Shown here: positions 6,680 to 7,813 of the stretch, piece after piece
How the letters are laid out: every line of letters begins with the position of its first letter
Position numbering within the stretch: the stretch's first letter is position 1
Source: an uncultured Bacilli bacterium
GTDB taxonomy: Bacteria; Bacillota_I; Bacilli_A; RF39; UBA660
Reading direction: 5' to 3'
NCBI GenBank assembly: GCA_934133015.1
Contig: CAKPAQ010000035.1
Span: 1 to 7,813 of the forward strand
Length of the DNA: 7,813 nt
Made by a program: the position numbers and the translations under genes
Notes under the pieces: model-generated
What the model was told of the DNA's origin: nothing
What the model saw: the letters and a program-made list of their open reading frames with translations, nothing else
Database searches by the model: none

Positions 6680-6713
6680 AAAAAGACTTCAAAGTTTATT
6701 TCGAAGTCTTTTT
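6680..6713. terminator. Bidirectional intrinsic terminator between convergent genes
   Basis: AAAAAGACTTC (6680-6690) and GAAGTCTTTTT (6703-6713) form a perfect 11-bp stem around a 12-base loop, with T-runs on the outer edge for both strands. It begins one base after the stop of the tail-anchored protein gene and ends the plus-strand operon. On the minus strand the same hairpin overlaps the final codons (KKTSK) of the FemABX paralogue, whose TAA stop (6698-6696) lies in the loop. Confidence 0.92.
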
Positions 6714-7813
6714 CTTTAGTCTATTTTTTAGGTTTTTTAAATTACGATATGAAGCATATGATAGTTTATATAAATAATATAATGGTTTATTTATAATTAA
6801 ATCAAATTCACCAATCAATTCAACAACTTCACCACCGAAGTCTCTTTTAAATGAATATAGGCCAAAAAGTGGATTACTTTCATTAAAATCACCAGTTATT
6901 CCATAGAAGTTGTATCGTTCATAGTTATTCTCAATTGCGTATTTCATACCAGCAAAATGAACTGTATAGGCTGATTGAAATTCCATATATTTGGCATATG
7001 ATCCTCCAACTAAGGAAAGAACTTCATTTCCGTAAACTAGAAATAAAATCCCACCTAGAGTTAAAACTTCACCATTTTCAGTTTTTAATTTTTCTTGATG
7101 AGAGATTCTTTTTTTGATTCTTTCAATATTATTTAAAGTTTCTTTTTGTTTTGATTCATACTTTTTTTCATTCATTTTAGTTGGATCTTGATCATGTTTA
7201 TTTTTTCGATCATCATATTCTTTAGTTAGATCATTTACTTCTTCATTTAAGCTATTAATTAATTCAGTAGTATTTAATTCAGCTATTAATATTTTTAATA
7301 TACCATCTAAGTGTTTATACATATCTTGATAATATTTTAATGGTCTATCTATAAAGTCACGTCTATCACCAGTATGTTGCATAATATCTTTAAATAAAGG
7401 TAACTCATCATATGATATTTCACGGCATTTGATTAAATCACGTTCATTTTTTCTTAAAATTTGTCTGGTTTTAGGATCCATATCTTTCATTACATCATCG
7501 ATAGTCCTGTTTTTAGTTTTAGTAATGAACATCCATCTTGGTTGTAGAGTATCCTGCATTAGATTAAAGCCAAAATGTTTATAGCCTAATTTAATTAAGT
7601 TATTATAGCTTTCTTTATTGTTGTAGCCATTTTCTACTATTTTTCCTAATTTATCGCGTTGTTGATAAGGAACATAGGGATCAATTTTTAGAAATATTCC
7701 TTGGTGTTTTTTTACATAAGATTTGATTTTAATTGTAAATTCCTTTAATAAATCATAGTTATTATAATCTATTAAAAAGCCACGTGGTGCGTAGTACATT
7801 TTCTTTTTAATAG
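6696..7813 (-). CDS. Second FemABX-type aminoacyltransferase (N-terminus beyond window)
   Basis: The minus-strand frame is open from the window edge to TAA at 6698-6696, giving 371 visible residues plus a partial codon. It is a paralogue of the FemX-like protein at 4905-6161. The ATG at 7799 is internal: upstream codons read I-K-K-K before MYYAPRGFLIDYN, matching LGKKMFYAPRGLMVDYN, so roughly 68 N-terminal residues lie outside. Numbering from that methionine, LGYKHFGFNLMQDTLQPRWMF is at 71-91 and DPKTRQILRKNERDLIK at 108-124. A long charged coiled-coil arm spans about 178-240, and the C-terminal signature NFYGITGDFNESNPLFGLYSFKRDFGGEVVELIGEFDL is at 297-334. The basic tail ends in LKKKTSK, with the last codons inside the terminator. 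Two such enzymes usually add successive or different residues to the lipid II side chain, as in FemA/FemB or MurM/MurN. Promoter and operon partners are outside the window. Confidence 0.92.
   Translation of the reverse strand, partial: IKKKMYYAPRGFLIDYNNYDLLKEFTIKIKSYVKKHQGIFLKIDPYVPYQQRDKLGKIVENGYNNKESYNNLIKLGYKHFGFNLMQDTLQPRWMFITKTKNRTIDDVMKDMDPKTRQILRKNERDLIKCREISYDELPLFKDIMQHTGDRRDFIDRPLKYYQDMYKHLDGILKILIAELNTTELINSLNEEVNDLTKEYDDRKNKHDQDPTKMNEKKYESKQKETLNNIERIKKRISHQEKLKTENGEVLTLGGILFLVYGNEVLSLVGGSYAKYMEFQSAYTVHFAGMKYAIENNYERYNFYGITGDFNESNPLFGLYSFKRDFGGEVVELIGEFDLIINKPLYYLYKLSYASYRNLKNLKNRLKKKTSK

Noticed and set aside
6935..7117. Plus-strand open frame of 60 codons
   Set aside because: It is fully antisense to the well-supported FemABX paralogue and has no recognisable domain.
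1..7813. CRISPR array, transposon, attachment site or tRNA
   Set aside because: Reading through both strands showed no regularly spaced direct repeats, transposase motifs, long terminal inverted repeats or cloverleaf-like segments. Repeated short A/T words are explained by base composition.

Overview
The window is AT-rich by eye, with A/T-dominated third codon positions. Ribosome-binding sites read AGGTG or GGTGAT, and the proteins look like those of Bacillota. Tryptophan is encoded by TGG, and TAA, TAG and TGA all end genes, so the standard bacterial code fits. An uncultured or host-associated low-GC Bacillota (Bacilli or Erysipelotrichia-like) that keeps a peptidoglycan wall is the best guess. 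That assignment is inference from gene style only.

Left part (1-1626): the window opens inside a small membrane-anchored extracytoplasmic protein, closed by a clean intrinsic terminator. Next comes a complete Y-family (DinB/UmuC-type) translesion DNA polymerase with its catalytic acidic residues and a likely sliding-clamp-binding peptide.

Middle part (1627-3191): two tightly coupled genes. One encodes an uncharacterised protein with an HEFNH zinc-peptidase-like motif. The other encodes a divergent DUF218/YdcF-like protein.

Right part (3192-6713): a probable cell-envelope operon behind an extended -10 promoter. It holds a MurJ/YtgP-type lipid II flippase split by one in-frame TAG codon, then a FemA/FemX-type peptidoglycan-bridge aminoacyltransferase, then a small tail-anchored membrane protein of unknown function. 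The known family roles would place the FemX enzyme on cytoplasmic lipid II before a MurJ flippase exports it.

A bidirectional terminator separates this operon from a second FemABX paralogue on the minus strand, which runs off the right edge. The terminator hairpin overlaps the last codons of that paralogue. The paralogue's apparent ATG at 7799 is an internal methionine, because the frame stays open to the window edge.

No tRNA, rRNA, CRISPR array, insertion sequence or long repeat was seen, and no gene-free stretch exceeds 300 bases. I found no convincing new defence or mobile system. The most notable item is the single nonsense codon in an otherwise intact murJ-like gene.
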